Positions 11,692 to 23,568 of a stretch of DNA of 64,000 nucleotides are shown piece by piece. The translations under genes and the position numbers were made by a program. Numbering within the stretch: position 1 is the stretch's first letter; each line of letters starts with the position of its first letter. The DNA is from Moniliella sp. 'wahieum' (lineage: Eukaryota > Basidiomycota > Moniliellomycetes > Moniliellales > Moniliellaceae), in assembly GCA_003971905.1 (NCBI GenBank), contig RSEE01000033.1, positions 15,001 through 79,000 on the forward strand. Reading direction: 5' to 3'. The notes beneath the pieces are model-generated. The model saw nothing but the letters and a program-made list of their open reading frames with translations. It was not told the DNA's origin and made no database searches.

Positions 11692-11697
11692 TTTTTT
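11692..11697 (+). terminator. Pol III terminator (T6)
   Basis: TTTTTT begins three bases after the tRNA-Glu discriminator base. Confidence 0.85.
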
Positions 11698-12073
11698 GGC
11701 CCCCGGATGGATGATGTCGTGCCGCAATGCTGGGGTGCGCGTTCAAGGCGTGAAGGGATGGGCGCAGGCGAAGCTGGTGGTCGAGCGGTAAGAGGCCGCC
11801 TCTGGCCTCCTTGGTGTCGGCGAGACGGCGACCACTGCGGTTGCTCGCAGCATCACGTGATGCTTCCCATCGTGACATGTGTGACACGCCCCCCCGGCGG
11901 AATTGCGTCGGCTGTCCGCTCGATTTTTGGCCGGGCGTCGACGCTGAAGCGCCGGTGAAGCATGAAGCTGACGGCAACGGCAGTGGCGGTGCCGCTTGAG
12001 CTGTAACGTTGAGCGCTGGTTACCAACCAACCACCACCACTTGCGTCAGCGCCCACGTGGGGCCATTAACATT
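11698..12073. other. Intergenic, promoter side of DRG1
   Basis: No gene seen. A short tRNA-like A-box string (TGGTCGAGCGGTAAGAGG, near 11777) has no matching rest of a tRNA. Confidence 0.5.
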
Positions 12074-13290
12074 ATGGGTGTGGCTGAGAAGATCAAGGAA
12101 ATCGAGGATGAGATTGCGCGGACGCAGAAGAACAAGGCGACCGAGTACCATCTCGGTCTCTTGCGGGGCAAGCTGGCCCGCCTGCGGATGGAACTTCTCG
12201 AGCGGCCTCCAAGTCCTCCCGCCCGGCGAGGGGTTCGACGTGATGAAGTCGGGCGACGCGCGGGTCGCCTTGATTGGGTTCCCTTCGGTGGGAAAGTCGA
12301 CGTTACTGAGCAAGCTGACCGACACGGCCTCCGAGGGGGCCGACGAAGAAATATACCACGCTCACGCCATTCCCGGTTGTGGAGTACGACGGCGCTCGGA
12401 TCAACTGCTTGACCTACCCGGGACATTGAGGGGGCAGCACAAGGCCGTGGGCGTGGTAAGCAAGTTGTGTCGGTGGCCAAGACGGCGGATCTGATCCGAT
12501 CATGCTCGATGCGACCAAGTCGGCCCAGCAGCGTCCCCAGCTGGAGAAGGAGTTGGAGGACGTTGGTATCCGCCTCAACAAGACTCGTCCTGACGGTACG
12601 TTCGCTGCTGCTTCGATAACGATGGGCTGTACTGATGTGTGTATGCACAGTAACCATCAAGCGCAAGATGACGGGTGGGATTGTGGTGACCAAGGGTACC
12701 GGGGTAACCTTGACCCAGATTGACGAAAAGATGATCCAGACGATTTTGAAGGGATACAAGATGCACAAGTGGATGTGCTCATTCGAGAGGACATCTCGGT
12801 GGACCAGTTTATCGATGTGGTGCTCGGAAACCGCAAGTACACGCCGTGTCTGTATGTGTACAACAAGATTGACTCGATCTCGATGGAGGAAGTGGACCGG
12901 TTGGCGCACCAGCCCAACTCGATTGTCATCTCGGCAGAGATGGACCTGAACTTGGATGGGCTGGTGGCCACCATTTGGGAGCACCTTGGGCTCGTCCGCA
13001 TTTACACCAAGAAGCGGGGCGAGCACCCGGACTTGGCGGACCCATTAGTGGTGCGCAAAGACGCAACAGTTGAGCATGTATGCCATGCCGTGCACAGAGC
13101 GATCGCGGACAAGTTCAAGTACGCGCGTGGTGTACGGCAAGTCGTCCAAGTTCCCTCAGGAACAAAAGGTGGGATTGACCCACCGCATTGCTGTACGTGG
13201 CTTGCTGTCTGCCCTTCAAGTGTCGTGGGCGGTACTGATCCCTGTTTCTTTCCACAGCCGGACGACGTGATTACGATCTTCACCAAGTAG
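12074..13290 (+). CDS. RBG1: DRG1-family GTPase
   Basis: An Obg-type translational GTPase that works with a DFRP partner on ribosomes in the cytoplasm. Visible parts: N-terminal coil [21 protein letters not shown]1 loop GFPSVGKST, the LLDLPG G3 region, G4 NKID, and a C-terminal TGS domain ending [10 protein letters not shown]. Two introns are clear: 12596-12650 (GTACGT, joining RPD to [10 protein letters not shown]) and 13193-13257 (GTACGT, joining THRIA to PDDV). Between 12220 and 12500 the conserved protein is read only by changing frame about eight times, with almost no loss of residues; this looks like read or assembly error in a healthy gene. Length of about 365 aa fits the family. Confidence 0.9.
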
Positions 13291-13606
13291 GACGGCGTGG
13301 CGGACGGTGGTCTGGGTCGGTGTTGGGGGCAATGAATATGGCACACACATGTGGACTGGCCGGCAGGGGGGGGGGGGAGGCACTGAGGGCAAGCCATAGC
13401 ATGCAAGGTGTGATTGGATCTTGGGTGGCCGCCTGGCCGTCAGCTACGCTGGCACGGGGCCACTGTCGTATATGGTTGCGCTCTTTTGAAGCATTGCCCC
13501 TGGGGATGTGGTTGTGGCTGTGATGCGTTGCCCCAGCCTACCATTTCCACTTGAACGCTCCAGACGCCGCTCGCCCAAGCAGCTGCCTTGTGGTTACCAT
13601 TTCATG
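13291..13606. other. Intergenic, no gene seen
   Basis: Contains a G-rich run near 13367. No coding or RNA signal was recognised. Confidence 0.5.
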
Positions 13607-13729
13607 GCCATTGCCACTGCCACTGCCACTGCCATTGCCATCCCCATCCCCATCGCCGTTGTCATTGCCATTGTCGTCGCCATCCCCGTCCTCATCCCCA
13701 TCACCATCACCACTGCCATCGCCATCCCT
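13607..13729 (+). repeat. CCATTG/CCACTG/CCATCC hexamer tract
   Basis: Imperfect tandem units of GCCATT, GCCACT and CCCATC run for about 120 bp. Any frame gives a dipeptide repeat (Gly-Asp on the minus strand), so ORFs here are not evidence of a gene. Confidence 0.85.
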
Positions 13730-13877
13730 CTGCGGCGCCCCCCCTTCTGTTTGATGCCACTCAACAGTACATGAGCTCATTGGCGCTAACCCGGCCTCCG
13801 CATGTCCACTCGCCCGCCCGATCCCTTGTTGGCCCACCAGCCCGATACTCCACCCCACGACCACCCCGTCGGAAAAC

Positions 13878-15365
13878 GTGCATCTCCGCATGGCGTTCCG
13901 CGTGTCGCCGCCCCCAGCGCCGCCTGGTACACCGTGCAGGGGGGCATGTGCCCCTGCCCCAGCGCGTGGCCAAACCCGCACCGGCCGGCCCAGCCCAGGG
14001 GCCCTGCTCGGTCTGTGTCCCATGTCCATCCCGCAAGGCCTGCCTCTCCCCGGCACTGCCCAGTGTCCTTCTCCCCAGAGCAGTCTTTCCGCCCCCGCAG
14101 TGCCCACGTATCTGTCCCCCGAATGCACGAATTGGGCCAACGCAGGTGACCGCTCCGGTCCACAGCTGCAACCCGGCCAGGAGACGCTGTCAGGTGTCCG
14201 CTACACCTACCAGCCGCAGGCCCTTTTCCCATCTTGCCTCCCGCCTGGCACAAGTAGGGAGCACGTACGTGTCCATGATGGGGGTGCGCAGGGGCACCGT
14301 GCAAGTAGAGATGCCCCTCTAAAGCGCCCTGCCTCGCCTGACGAAGTACCCGAAGTGCGACTTGGGGCACGGCCGTGTTTACCCCAGCATAAGAGGAGGG
14401 TTACTCCTTTGGACTATGGGATTGGCCCATGCCAGCGCTCGCCTTCTCCTACATTGCGGGACAGCCTCCCCCCCTTTCCCCTCGGGGTGCGTACCCTCAG
14501 CAGGCGAGGAGGGCAGGGGACCGGGCACCCGCGTATGCATATGCATCGATCCACAGCGCATCTTCGACTCGGCCTACGAACCTCCCTCGTCTGGCCGCAA
14601 CAACGCAACCTTCCAGGACATATGGATCCTCTGCCGCTGGGGGCAACGGGTGTGGCGCCCCAGGCCCCCGCTCCTCAGTACCATCCTCCGCGCCAACCAG
14701 CTTGGCAGGGGGCGAGGCGCACTCCTACTTTGCCAAGTGTGCATGAGTATTACTACCTCCGATTCTGCCGCCGCGATCCGTTCGGCCACCTGGGCCATGC
14801 CACGTACCCTTTTTAGGGTCAACGTATCACCCCAATCGTCCTGGGGAGACGCGCTTGGGACGGGTGCCTCTACGCCAGTACACGGAACACGAGAGCCGGA
14901 GATGCATGGACCACTACCGCCTCGACATCCTGCGTTCGTTTCGAGAAAGACAGGATCGGCAAATAGGGAAACCGAGAGGCGGACCGAAGAGGAGCATCAT
15001 GCTACTTCCAACTTTGGCCCCTCAGATCTCACCCTACGTTCGCAGTACGTGCCTGGCCATCCGCACGCTTCCTTCTAGCCCGACGTGGTTCCAGCCCGCC
15101 ATCGCTCTTGGCCCTACCGGCCCCCCAGGCCCCGCGGCCAGTGCCGGCAGCCTCCGAGGCGGACCTCAACCAAGAACGCCACCCTGCCCCAGCTCCACCA
15201 AGTGCATTTCCTATGGCGTTATGGCTGCCTTCCTTCAGGTGCCCACCACGGGCCTCTAGTGACCGGAAAACGAACTCAGCCGCTTTGAGGGCTATTGTCC
15301 GCCCCCAAGGCCAAGGCAAAAGCGTGCTGGCAGACCGTTTCTGCCAGCGAGGACCAGCGAGATCG
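13878..15365 (+). CDS. Pro/Gln/Tyr-rich region, possible N-terminal part of SET1
   Basis: Plus-strand frames here are open over long stretches and read as low-complexity disordered protein rich in Pro, Ser, Arg, Gln and Tyr (for example APQYHPPRQPAWQ near 14670-14710). It lies directly upstream of the SET1 catalytic part on the same strand, with no separating stop-rich gap. Fungal SET1 proteins usually have a long disordered N-terminus with an RRM. I could not find the RRM, and the open frame changes several times. It could also be a separate gene or GC-biased noncoding DNA. Confidence 0.3.
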
Positions 15366-16862
15366 ATGAACAAGGGACAGCGCCAAAGCCGGATGAACGG
15401 AAATAAGGCTAAGGCAAGTGCTGCTTCCAAGTCATTAGCGTCCTCTCCTACTGGTGCGAGCCCACTGCGTCCCCAGTCTGCGCGACCAAAGAAAAAGATA
15501 ACTACCTCGGCCCAAGAAGGGAAGCGGGCCCAATCGGCACCTCAACCTGCCTTGGCCAATGTGACCAACGCGCAGAACGTCAAGTTGGGAGAGGCAGTGC
15601 GGCTCCCAGTCCCAAGTGCCCCCTCACGTCGTTCGTCTCCACTGTCCATTTCGTCCCTGGTGAAGGGACAAGATGTCCCGTTGGAAGAGGCTTCCAATGC
15701 TGCTCGTTTGCGTCGTCCCCTTGGTCCCAGCAAGACGGGACGCGCCCGCTCGCCCAAACCTGAGAAGCAATCGGACGATTGCATAACGGATTCCAAGGCC
15801 CATAGTCCGATTGCCCCCGCAGCCCTGATCCTGGCTTGGTCGGCCGTGCTGGATCGAGCGTGCCCGACGAGTTGGCACCTCTTTTCCTCGGGTGAAGGAG
15901 GACGGGGCATTGGTCCCCGTGGCCGATCTGAGCGGGCGAGCAAGCCCGGCTGGTCTCAAGCTGGCCTCGCTCGATGCGTCCGACATCGATGTCTCGCTTG
16001 AAGATGCGGACGAGGAAGACTTGTACTTGGCCAAGCTGGGTTTGGAGCAGGTCCTGTCGCTTGGCCGCTTGGCTGACGAGGTGGATGTGGACGGGACGTC
16101 GATACGCACGCCCAGTGCCCAGCCAGCGATGCGAGAAACACCAGCTGGGCCGGCGTGGCAGCGGCAACCAGGACGCGTTGGAGCGATCGGATTTCGAACT
16201 GGGCTCCTGTCGCGCCGAAGGAATCCTGATCTGTCTGCGAACGACAAGGCGCGGCATGTGCCCGAAGCCGAAGGGCTCGCGCTGGCGGGGGGCACGACGC
16301 GGTGTGTGCCGACGGCGCGGGAGGCGCGTGCGGGCGGGCGTCGGTTGGTGGCCACGTGGAGCAGCAGCGCCGCACGTCCGACCCCACCGTCCGGCCCGAG
16401 GGGCCGAGTGTCAACCGGCTGGGCAAGCGACAAAAGGCGCTGCGCTTTGCCAAGTCGCGCATCCACGACTGGGGCGTGTATGCGCTGCAGCCGATTGCGC
16501 CGGGGGGAGCTGGTGATTGAGTATGTGGGCGAACTGGTGCGGCTGCAAGTGGCCAACGAGCGGGAACGGACGTACGAGCGCTCAGGCCAGTTCTCCACCT
16601 ACCTGTTCCGTATCGACGACGACTGCGCGGTGGATGCGACGCGCAAAGGCAACATTGCGCGCCTGATGAACCACTGCTGCACGCCCAACTGCGTGTCGCG
16701 CATCCTTACTGTCCAGGGCACCAAACGGGTCGCCTGTTTGCCACCAAGTGGATCGAACGGGGCGAGGAGCTGACGTATGATTACAAATTGGACGTCAACG
16801 CACACGACGAAGATGCCATTCCTTGTCTCTGTGGCTCCGAAGGGTGCCGTGGGTACCTATGA
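15366..16862 (+). CDS. SET1: SET1-type histone H3K4 methyltransferase, catalytic part
   Basis: Catalytic subunit of COMPASS in the nucleus, which transfers methyl groups from SAM to H3 lysine 4. A Ser/Pro-rich basic stretch (15366-15850) precedes the n-SET region ([15 protein letters not shown]; a GSCRAEG-like box near 16200). The SET domain follows: [28 protein letters not shown], then [10 protein letters not shown] (the NHxCxPN SAM/knot motif), GEELTYDYK and the post-SET zinc site [12 protein letters not shown], which ends the protein exactly as in other SET1 proteins. Reading across 16140-16780 needs several one-base frame corrections. The start is not fixed: the ATG at 15366 would give an unusually short protein, so the gene probably begins further upstream. 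Confidence 0.85.
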
Positions 16863-17483
16863 GCCAGACCAGCCCGAGTATACCAACAGCACTGTTGTAT
16901 TCTATCCGCATCCCATTCCATTCTTCCTTGTGCGGGCGCAGTTTGTTGAGGCAAAGGTCTTCCTTGTGGTCAGCCAACGGCATTGAGCATCCAGTATAAT
17001 AGATCCAATCGTTCCCGCCCTGGCTACTACCAGTCTGACTGCACATCGCGAGGCTCTCCACCGCCACCGCAACATCCAAGAGGAGATTGCCGACCATGCG
17101 GTCCAGCGCCGGGCTCATCGTTTTGTTCAGTGAGCCAGTGGTGGGGGGGCAGTGTATCGCGCGGCGCAGGGAAAGCGGTCGGCGCGTGTCTACCGGCTGG
17201 GGTAGGAGGCCGGGTGAGGACGGTGGTGATGGTGGTGGTATCGGGATACTGGGGGTTTTCTTAAGTGCGCAGCACAACCGGGGCCGGTTCGGCCAAACCA
17301 CAGAGGTACAATGAAACTCATAATGCCCCAGGACATACAACTCGCCATACAAACGTCCGATTCATAACGAGTGCAGCATCTGCGTGGTAGTCGGCCTGTG
17401 CAACCTTCAACCCAGGCAGAGGGTAGAGCGGCGCGCCCGTTGCGTTTCGCCTTCCTCTCTCTTTCCTCCCAGGGGGATTTAAG
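16863..17483. other. Intergenic, no gene seen
   Basis: Frames on both strands are short. No family recognised. Confidence 0.45.
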
Positions 17484-17740
17484 ATGACCTGGAAGGCCAA
17501 GAAGCCGCTCGCTTCCCAACGGGTGAGGTGATCGATACCGTCGTCTCGGGCTCTTGATCCTCGCCCACGGAAACTGAGAGCGGCTGCTGCCACCTCGACG
17601 CATGTCACCATTCCAGGACGTCGGGTGCCTAGTGTGCGGGTGATCCTGGTGGATGGGAAGTATATGATGGGCACGAAGCGCATGTGGCTTGTGAGGGAAT
17701 GGGGCTTCCGCGACGTCTCGTTCCATCTCGTTGGCGTTTG
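17484..17740 (+). CDS. Possible small gene, function unknown
   Basis: An ATG at 17484 opens MTWKAKKPLASQR, followed by GTGAGG, a possible 5' splice site. A second stretch reads HVTIPGRRVPSVRVILVDG and on to KRMWLVREWGFRDVSFHL, with strong G/C bias at third codon positions on this strand. A basic tail (KKRP near 17850) could be added if the frame breaks near 17737. Small and basic, so a mitochondrial ribosomal protein would fit, but no family was recognised. A minus-strand frame overlaps and is less codon-biased. Confidence 0.25.
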
Positions 17741-18035
17741 ACGAGGAGCAAGGGAAGAATGTGCATTCAATCTTCATTCCCCCTCATCGTCTGCGCACGC
17801 CCACACGGGCTTGGAGGACCAAACATCGAGTTGCCCCACCGTCTCGTCCCAAGAAGCGCCCTTTGTACATGTCTATTCTTCTCCTTCCTGAGAACGGTCT
17901 GTTGGGACTGTATTCTTCGTTTCCCCTCTCCAGAGTGGGCGCTACATCAATCATACCAACCTCCCAGCCCCCTGGAATGAATATATTGAGTATAGTGCAA
18001 TGCATGGGTAGTAAAGCAGTCCCCCCTCAACCGAA

Positions 18036-19261
18036 TCACAGTTTTTCCACCACCAAGGCCGTGGCCGCGCCGCCGCCATTGCACACGGCCGCCACGCCCT
18101 TTTCGCCCGACTTGAGCGCATGCAGGAGCGTAACCAAGATGCGGCTGCCCGAGCTGCCAATCGGGTGGCCCAGACTCACCCCGCCGCCCAGGACATTGAC
18201 CTTGGCCGGGTCGAGCCCCAGGAGCTCAATGTTGGCCAAGGGCACGACGGCGAATGCCTCGTTGATCTCAAACAAGGCAACGTCCTCTTTTTGACACCGG
18301 CGCGGGGAGAGGGCCTTCTCGATGGCGCCGGCGGGGGCAATACCAAAGTCCATAGGCTCCAGGGCGTGGTCGGCAAAGGAGAGGATGCGGGCCAGAGGCT
18401 TGTAAGATTTTTGGCCGACAGCGCTCTCGCTCGCCAACAGCAGCGCGCTCGCTCCATCAGCCAAGGTGGAAGCATTGGCGGCGGTCACCGTGCCGTCCTT
18501 TTGGAAGACGGGCTTGAGGCCACGGATCTTGGCCTCGTCGGCATTCTCAAATCCTTCGTCACGATCGACGATCTTGTCGCCTTTGCGCTTGTCAACAATC
18601 GTCACCGGCGCAATCTCGGCATCAAACGCGCCCTTGGCCCAGGCATCGGCCGCACGTCGGTAGGACTGCAACGCATAGTCATCCTGTGCCTCCCGGCCAA
18701 TCTTCAAGTCGGCCGCCGTCTTTTCGCCGCAGACGCCCATCATTACCTTGTTGTACACATCAAACAGGCCGTCGTGGACCAAGGAATCCGTGAGGTGGCC
18801 ATGGCCAAAGCCCGAGGCGCCGCCGCGCTTGACATAGAAGGGGGCGTTGGACATGGACTCCATCCCGCCGGCCAGGCCAAGCGCACGATGGCCAACGCCA
18901 ACTGCGACGCCATCAGGGTCACACTCTTCAAGCCCGAGGCGCACACCTTGTTGATCGTGGTCGCTTCGGTCGAGGCGGGCAGGCCAGCGCCCAAGACGGC
19001 CTGGCGGGCCGGGGCTTGGCCGAGCGAAGCCTGGACGACATTGCCAATGAACGCCTCCTCCACGTCCTCGGGCGCCACGCCGGCGCGGTCGACAGCGGCC
19101 TTGATGGCCGTGGAGGCGAGCTGGGGGGCGGTGGCCTTGGCCAGCGCACCGTTGAAGGAGGTGGTGGGGGTGCGGGCGCCGCTGAGAATGAACACGCCCT
19201 CGCCCACCGGGGAGCGGGCGGGCGAGGCGGCGAAGCGGCGGACAGACGAGGGAAGGACCAT
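18036..19261 (-). CDS. Acetyl-CoA C-acetyltransferase (thiolase II), mitochondrial type
   Basis: Condenses or cleaves acetoacetyl-CoA. It starts MVLPSSVRRFAASPARS, a short Arg/Ser-rich, acid-free leader suggesting mitochondrial import. Catalytic features: nucleophile Cys in NKVCASGLKS (residue about 97), NEAFAVV, GGGVSLGHPIGSSG with the active-site His, and the second Cys in AAVCNGGGAAT near the end. No intron. Two overlapping frames meet near 18890: one base is missing between MASQLALAIVR and LGLAGGMESMSN, although both sides are conserved. Length of about 408 aa is normal. The cytosolic ERG10 paralogue is the alternative; the leader argues against it. Confidence 0.9.
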
Positions 19262-20009
19262 GCTTGGGTGCGCAGACGGGCAGCAGTGGGAGGAGGAGGG
19301 AACGAGGGGGAGGAAGGCGCAGGCAAAAAGGCGCCCCTTTTACAGCATTTGTGAGAACCGGCGCATCCGGCCCGGCCGGCACCGGTGGGGCCGACCGGGG
19401 AACCCCACATTTGAGCCGGCAGATGCACAGGCTGACACGGGTGACGCGGTGACGCTGGGTCACGTGCCAGCTACTGGGCGCGGCGCGGTCATTTACCGTG
19501 TGTTCGTTTCAACTTTCATGTTTGTCGCTCCGCATTGCTTCAATGTTCAACTTTCAACAAGGATGCATTTTAGACGACGGGTCAACGTCAACTGCCTTCA
19601 GGGTGCGCGGCAACCCGTCTTCGTCCGTCGCGGCATATGCCTCCACTTGCTACTACACAGGATGCAGAATTGTGGAAATTGGAGACTCAAGTCACACGGA
19701 AAGATTGCTATTGGACACACGCGGCGGATGTGTTATGAGAGGATGCATATATTGGGTGAATAGAGGAAGTAGAGTACATGGATGGGTAGGTCGTGCAACG
19801 AAAGCATGAGTAAAGCAGAATATAAACATCGCCAGGGTGGGTTGCTGGCATGGGAGTGGGACGGGCGCCAGGCCCATCCATGCCCCCTGATTGCGCAGCA
19901 GGTCCCACCAAGGCAAGAGAAGGCCAAGAGAGGAAAACTCAGAGCGACTGAGCCAGAGCAATCTCAGCCAAAGCTCGCCCGCCGCTTCGCGCGTACGGTG
20001 CGAGATGGG
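19262..20009. other. Intergenic, no gene seen
   Basis: Several short overlapping frames, none with a recognisable family. A 30-bp string around GATGCAGAATT (19655-19685) recurs near 24623-24652. Confidence 0.5.
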
Positions 20010-21617
20010 CTCTTCAATCGGCGTGAGCGAAACACGTGTCCTCCGTCAAGGGCGTGGGGGCGGCAACCGGGGGGCCGTCTCGGCGGCGGCGGCGTACAAG
20101 CCATTCACCTTGTCCGACGGCCGTACTGGGCCGCAACCGGCGGCCCAAGGCAAACAGCAGGCCTGCTTCTGCCAACTTGCACTCTTCTTGCGCTTCAACC
20201 GTAACCGAGGCCGGCGCAGGAGGGGGCAGCGTCGACGGCAGCGCGCCAGCCATGCCCTGGCCCACAGCATGACTGGGTCAGGGGAAGAAGGAATGCCCAG
20301 GTTGGCCTCGGTGGCGCGAACCATGGCCAGACCTTGGCGGCGGATGCCATAGCCCGCGAGCGGAGCTGCGTCTGCCGAGCGGTCGCCTCGGCACGCGTGG
20401 ACCTTGCTCGTGCCATGGACGTTCGGCGGCCAGCAGAAGCGCGTTGGTGAGCTTGTAGTACAGTACGCCGGCGTGACACTTGGCCTCCGTGTTGATCTCC
20501 ACGCCGGCAGTGGCTGAGGCGGCCACGGCTATTACCAGCAAGCGGAAGCAGGGCAGCTGGCGAGGCGGGCAACGTGGTGGATGCCTCGGGGGAAAGAATC
20601 AAGGAGATGGCTTGGTTGTACAGCTTGGCAGCCCGTTCGGGCTTGCCGTGCGAGGCATAGAAGCCAGCCAGCGACTCCATCCCCAGGCCCAAGTCGCCTG
20701 GGCCCACGTGGGTACATCGAGTTGGTGCATTGATGCAAAGGCATCTTGAACGGGCTTTTGCAGTTGCGCATTGGTCACCAGCGAGCTAGTGGGGTCCAAA
20801 GCATCAGGGGCCAAACCAGAGGCGTCATCGCCTCCACAGCCCATGTGTAGTACTTCTCCGCCAGGGCATCCATGTCTTGCAGTTGGTTGGCTTGCGAAGC
20901 AGAAGGGAGCGCCACAAGCCCACTGGCAGCCAGGTCACCCAGCTTCTGCGCCAGGGCTACCGCACACATTTTATCAGTGGCCACTGTGCTGGTAGAGAGG
21001 TCGGTAAACGCAGTCTCATATGCCTTGAAAGCGTCGGCGGCACGACCACCCTGCTCCAGGGCCGATGCGCGGGCAAGCGAAATGGTCGCCAGCTTGGTCC
21101 GGACCTCCTCCTCCGTCGCACCGAGACGAGCGGCAAAGCCACTGGCGCTGGCGGCCTTGCGGGCTGCCGACTCGGCCTGGGGTGTAGAAGCAACAGCGGC
21201 GACATAGTCACCGTGGCGCTCAGCGCGGGCAGCCTCGCGCAGCTCTTGCCGCACCGATGCGGGCCAGGGCGTGCCGAGCAGACGGTTGACATCGACCACG
21301 CCCGTCAGGTCGAGGGCGAGGGCACACCGATCAAGCTGGGGGTAAAAGAGGGTCGGTCAGCATGTGGCTCGAGGGGTGCAAAGTGGAGACGCAACGACGT
21401 ACAGCGCAGCAGCAATGCGCCACTTGTTGGCGCCGGCCGGGTTCTGGGTGTGGGTCCAGGACCAGCGGTGTGCTGCTCACCAAAGGCCGGAGCAACGGCG
21501 AGGCGGGAGCGGGAGGAGCCAAAGTAGCGCGGGGCAGGGGGTGTGTGGCGGTGGGGATGCTGGGGGTGGAGGGGGCGGAGGAGGCGCGGGCGAGGCGAGG
21601 GAGGTGGTGGGGAGCAT
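20010..21617 (-). CDS. TPR-repeat protein, perhaps mitochondrial
   Basis: Helical repeats of TPR type: AARAERHGDYVAAV, ASALEQGGRAADAFKAYETA, EKYYTWAVEAM, GFYASHGKPERAAKLYNQAI and YYKLTNALLLAAER, then a C-terminal helix containing EECKLAEAGLLFALG. The order and the Cys-containing last helix recall fungal Mgr3-like or TTC19-like mitochondrial TPR proteins; this is inference. An upstream exon with NKWRIAAAL and a GTACGT splice site (near 21410) is likely; the ATG at 21617 begins a Ser/Pro-rich leader that could be a mitochondrial signal. Frame changes occur near 20780, 20560 and 20350. Exact ends are uncertain. Confidence 0.6.
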
Positions 21618-22904
21618 GGAGGGCAGGTGGGTTAGGGTGGGGGCGCGCGGAGGAGGGGGTGGGGGGGGGATGAATATATATGCGCGGCTGGGCCTATCAT
21701 CGGCCGACCGATGGGTGGGGGCAGGGGAGAAGTGGCAGAGGGTGTGCTTTGCTGGAGGGGGGGGGGGGGTGCCCATTACTCGATTACGGCGCGGGCGGGT
21801 GGGCCAGGGCGGTCGTGCTGGGCGTCGTGCTGGATGGGCTGGATGGGTGGAGAGGTCGGGCGGCCAGGCCAGCGCAACACGCACCGCCCCCACATCAGAC
21901 AGCCAGCGCGACGGCCACTCGTCCTGAGCTGCGCATCACATCAATGCCGACGGGGGCAGTGTGTCACGGCTAGGGTTATGATGCTGCAAGTTTGATGCGT
22001 TTGCGCAGCGACGAGGCCCATCCGCCGCGACCACTGCGCGTGGCTTCTGAGATCTCATCGACATCTGAGATCTGAGACGTGGGGGGTGGCAGCGATAAGC
22101 CCAGCACACCGTTCTTTTTTCACTCGCACCACAATGGAGCCGCGTCGTAGGAAGGCACGCGCAGTTGGCCCTTGCTTGCCTCCCGTCGCGCGCGTGGGGA
22201 CCACAGCGCTAGCCACTACCATTCCAGCGCAGTCTCTTCCAGACTTGTCATAACCAAAGCGTACGCAAGACGTACTCAAGCGCTTACGCGCCATCATGCA
22301 TCATGCATCACGGCGCCGATCTCGTCTTCGCGACCCAGTTCGTCATTCCTGCCATCAGCATCGATGATACGGCGATCAGCGCCCCCTCGCGCTGTTAGTT
22401 GTGTTGAACAGCAGGGGGTCTCTACTCAGTACTCACTCATCTAATCTAATCGATCTCGTCGTTACTCACGTCTGACGTCGTTGCGATGGAAGAAAGAACC
22501 TTCTCTAGTATCGTCGAATGATGAATGAGTTTGATGAGTTGGATACTGTTCAGAGATGATTAAGATGGCTTATGCATCCAGATGCCCACTCAGTAGAAAC
22601 CCTCCAAGTTCCCTAGCCTCTCGTTCGAATGCAAGCCCCCGGTCATCGCATTGTACGTGCTGCATCTATCTTTCCACCTAGCCAAACCCCAAAGGGGTGG
22701 GTATATGGTGCTGGAAGGAGACGTGGGAGCACACTCGGGGATGCCACGGGATAATCAGCTGGTACAAAAACCAGGGTTTTCAGACAATACGTATAAAAGC
22801 GATCAGTCTTGAAGCTTCAAGCAACGTCTGTCAGAAAGCCGGAAGGGAAGGAGATAGGAGAAAGACGAGGGAGATGGGGCGAGCAGGGGGTGCGCAGCCT
22901 GCGA
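21618..22904. other. Intergenic, no gene seen
   Basis: Upstream of the TPR gene. Contains a G-rich promoter-like stretch, the palindromic-looking CTGAGATCTCATC/ATCTGAGATCTGAG pair near 22046-22077, and one copy of the TGCATCATGCAT motif at 22292-22310. The stretch after 22560 is more AT-rich and leads into the solo LTR. Confidence 0.5.
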
Positions 22905-22909
22905 GAAGA

Positions 22910-23127
22910 TGTTGGGACCCGTGGTCCCGTACTTAGGCCAAGGCGCCTCATCACCCTTCACCCCTGATTTGTCCTCCGAAGCCTCCACGTGTATACTCAG
23001 GCTTGTCTGAACCCCTGTCTCTAAGTGTGGCACAAGGCTTAGACCTCAACCACCACCATCGCGATTGCATTTGCTCTACATTTCCAGAGGTTCTTCACCC
23101 AATCCCTTGGGTTCCTCCGGTCTTACA
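22910..23127 (+). mobile_element. Solo LTR, copy 1 (218 bp)
   Basis: Begins TGTTGGGACC and ends GGTCTTACA (TG...CA ends). It is flanked on both sides by the 5-bp repeat GAAGA (22905-22909 and 23128-23132), a clean target-site duplication. It is about 90% or more identical to the reverse complement of 27433-27648. No internal region adjoins it. LTR retrotransposon, superfamily not determined; probably young, given the intact duplication. Confidence 0.88.
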
Positions 23128-23232
23128 GAAGAGCGGAACTCTTCCGCCCCTTGGCTAACTACTAGGCGAACATCACCGATCAACTAAGGGCCATGCAGGG
23201 GAACCCTATAGCACTACCCTACTCCGACAGTT

Positions 23233-23568
23233 AGTGGTGGTGGTGGTCGCAGCCAACGCGCGGTGCCTACAGAGGAACACCGAGCAGCCACAGGCGCCCG
23301 GGGGACTAGGCCATAGGGAACAAGGAAAACAGAGGCGAGAAAACACGGAACTCTCCTAGTGTCACGAGGGCGAACACTGTTGGGCCATCGAGTGGCTCGT
23401 GCTTTGGCCACTGTCCCTTCAGTTCCTCCTCAGGCCTGGGAGTTCCGTTTTTTCTCTCTCCTGTTTTTCCTTGTTCCGCAGCTTAGCCCCTGGTGGCGAG
23501 TCGCTGCTTCATGTTCCTCTGTAGATGTTGCTGGTTGGCTTAGACCACCACCACCACCACCACCACCA
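23233..23568. repeat. Imperfect inverted repeat, arms of about 125 bp
   Basis: Arm 23233-23356 and arm 23438-23568 are reverse complements with small differences; shared blocks include ACAGAGGAACA and GGAACAAGGAAAA. An 80-bp spacer separates them. One end (GGCTTAGACC, then ACC repeats, then GCGATTGCAT) resembles part of the nearby LTR, so the arms may be diverged LTR-related pieces or a foldback element. Confidence 0.7.

Noticed and set aside
13538-14370. Open minus-strand frames rich in Gly-Asp
   Set aside because: Produced by the hexamer tract and its GC-rich flank; no conserved text.
18120-19763. 547-residue plus-strand open frame
   Set aside because: It is the antisense shadow of the thiolase gene, whose minus-strand text is unmistakable.
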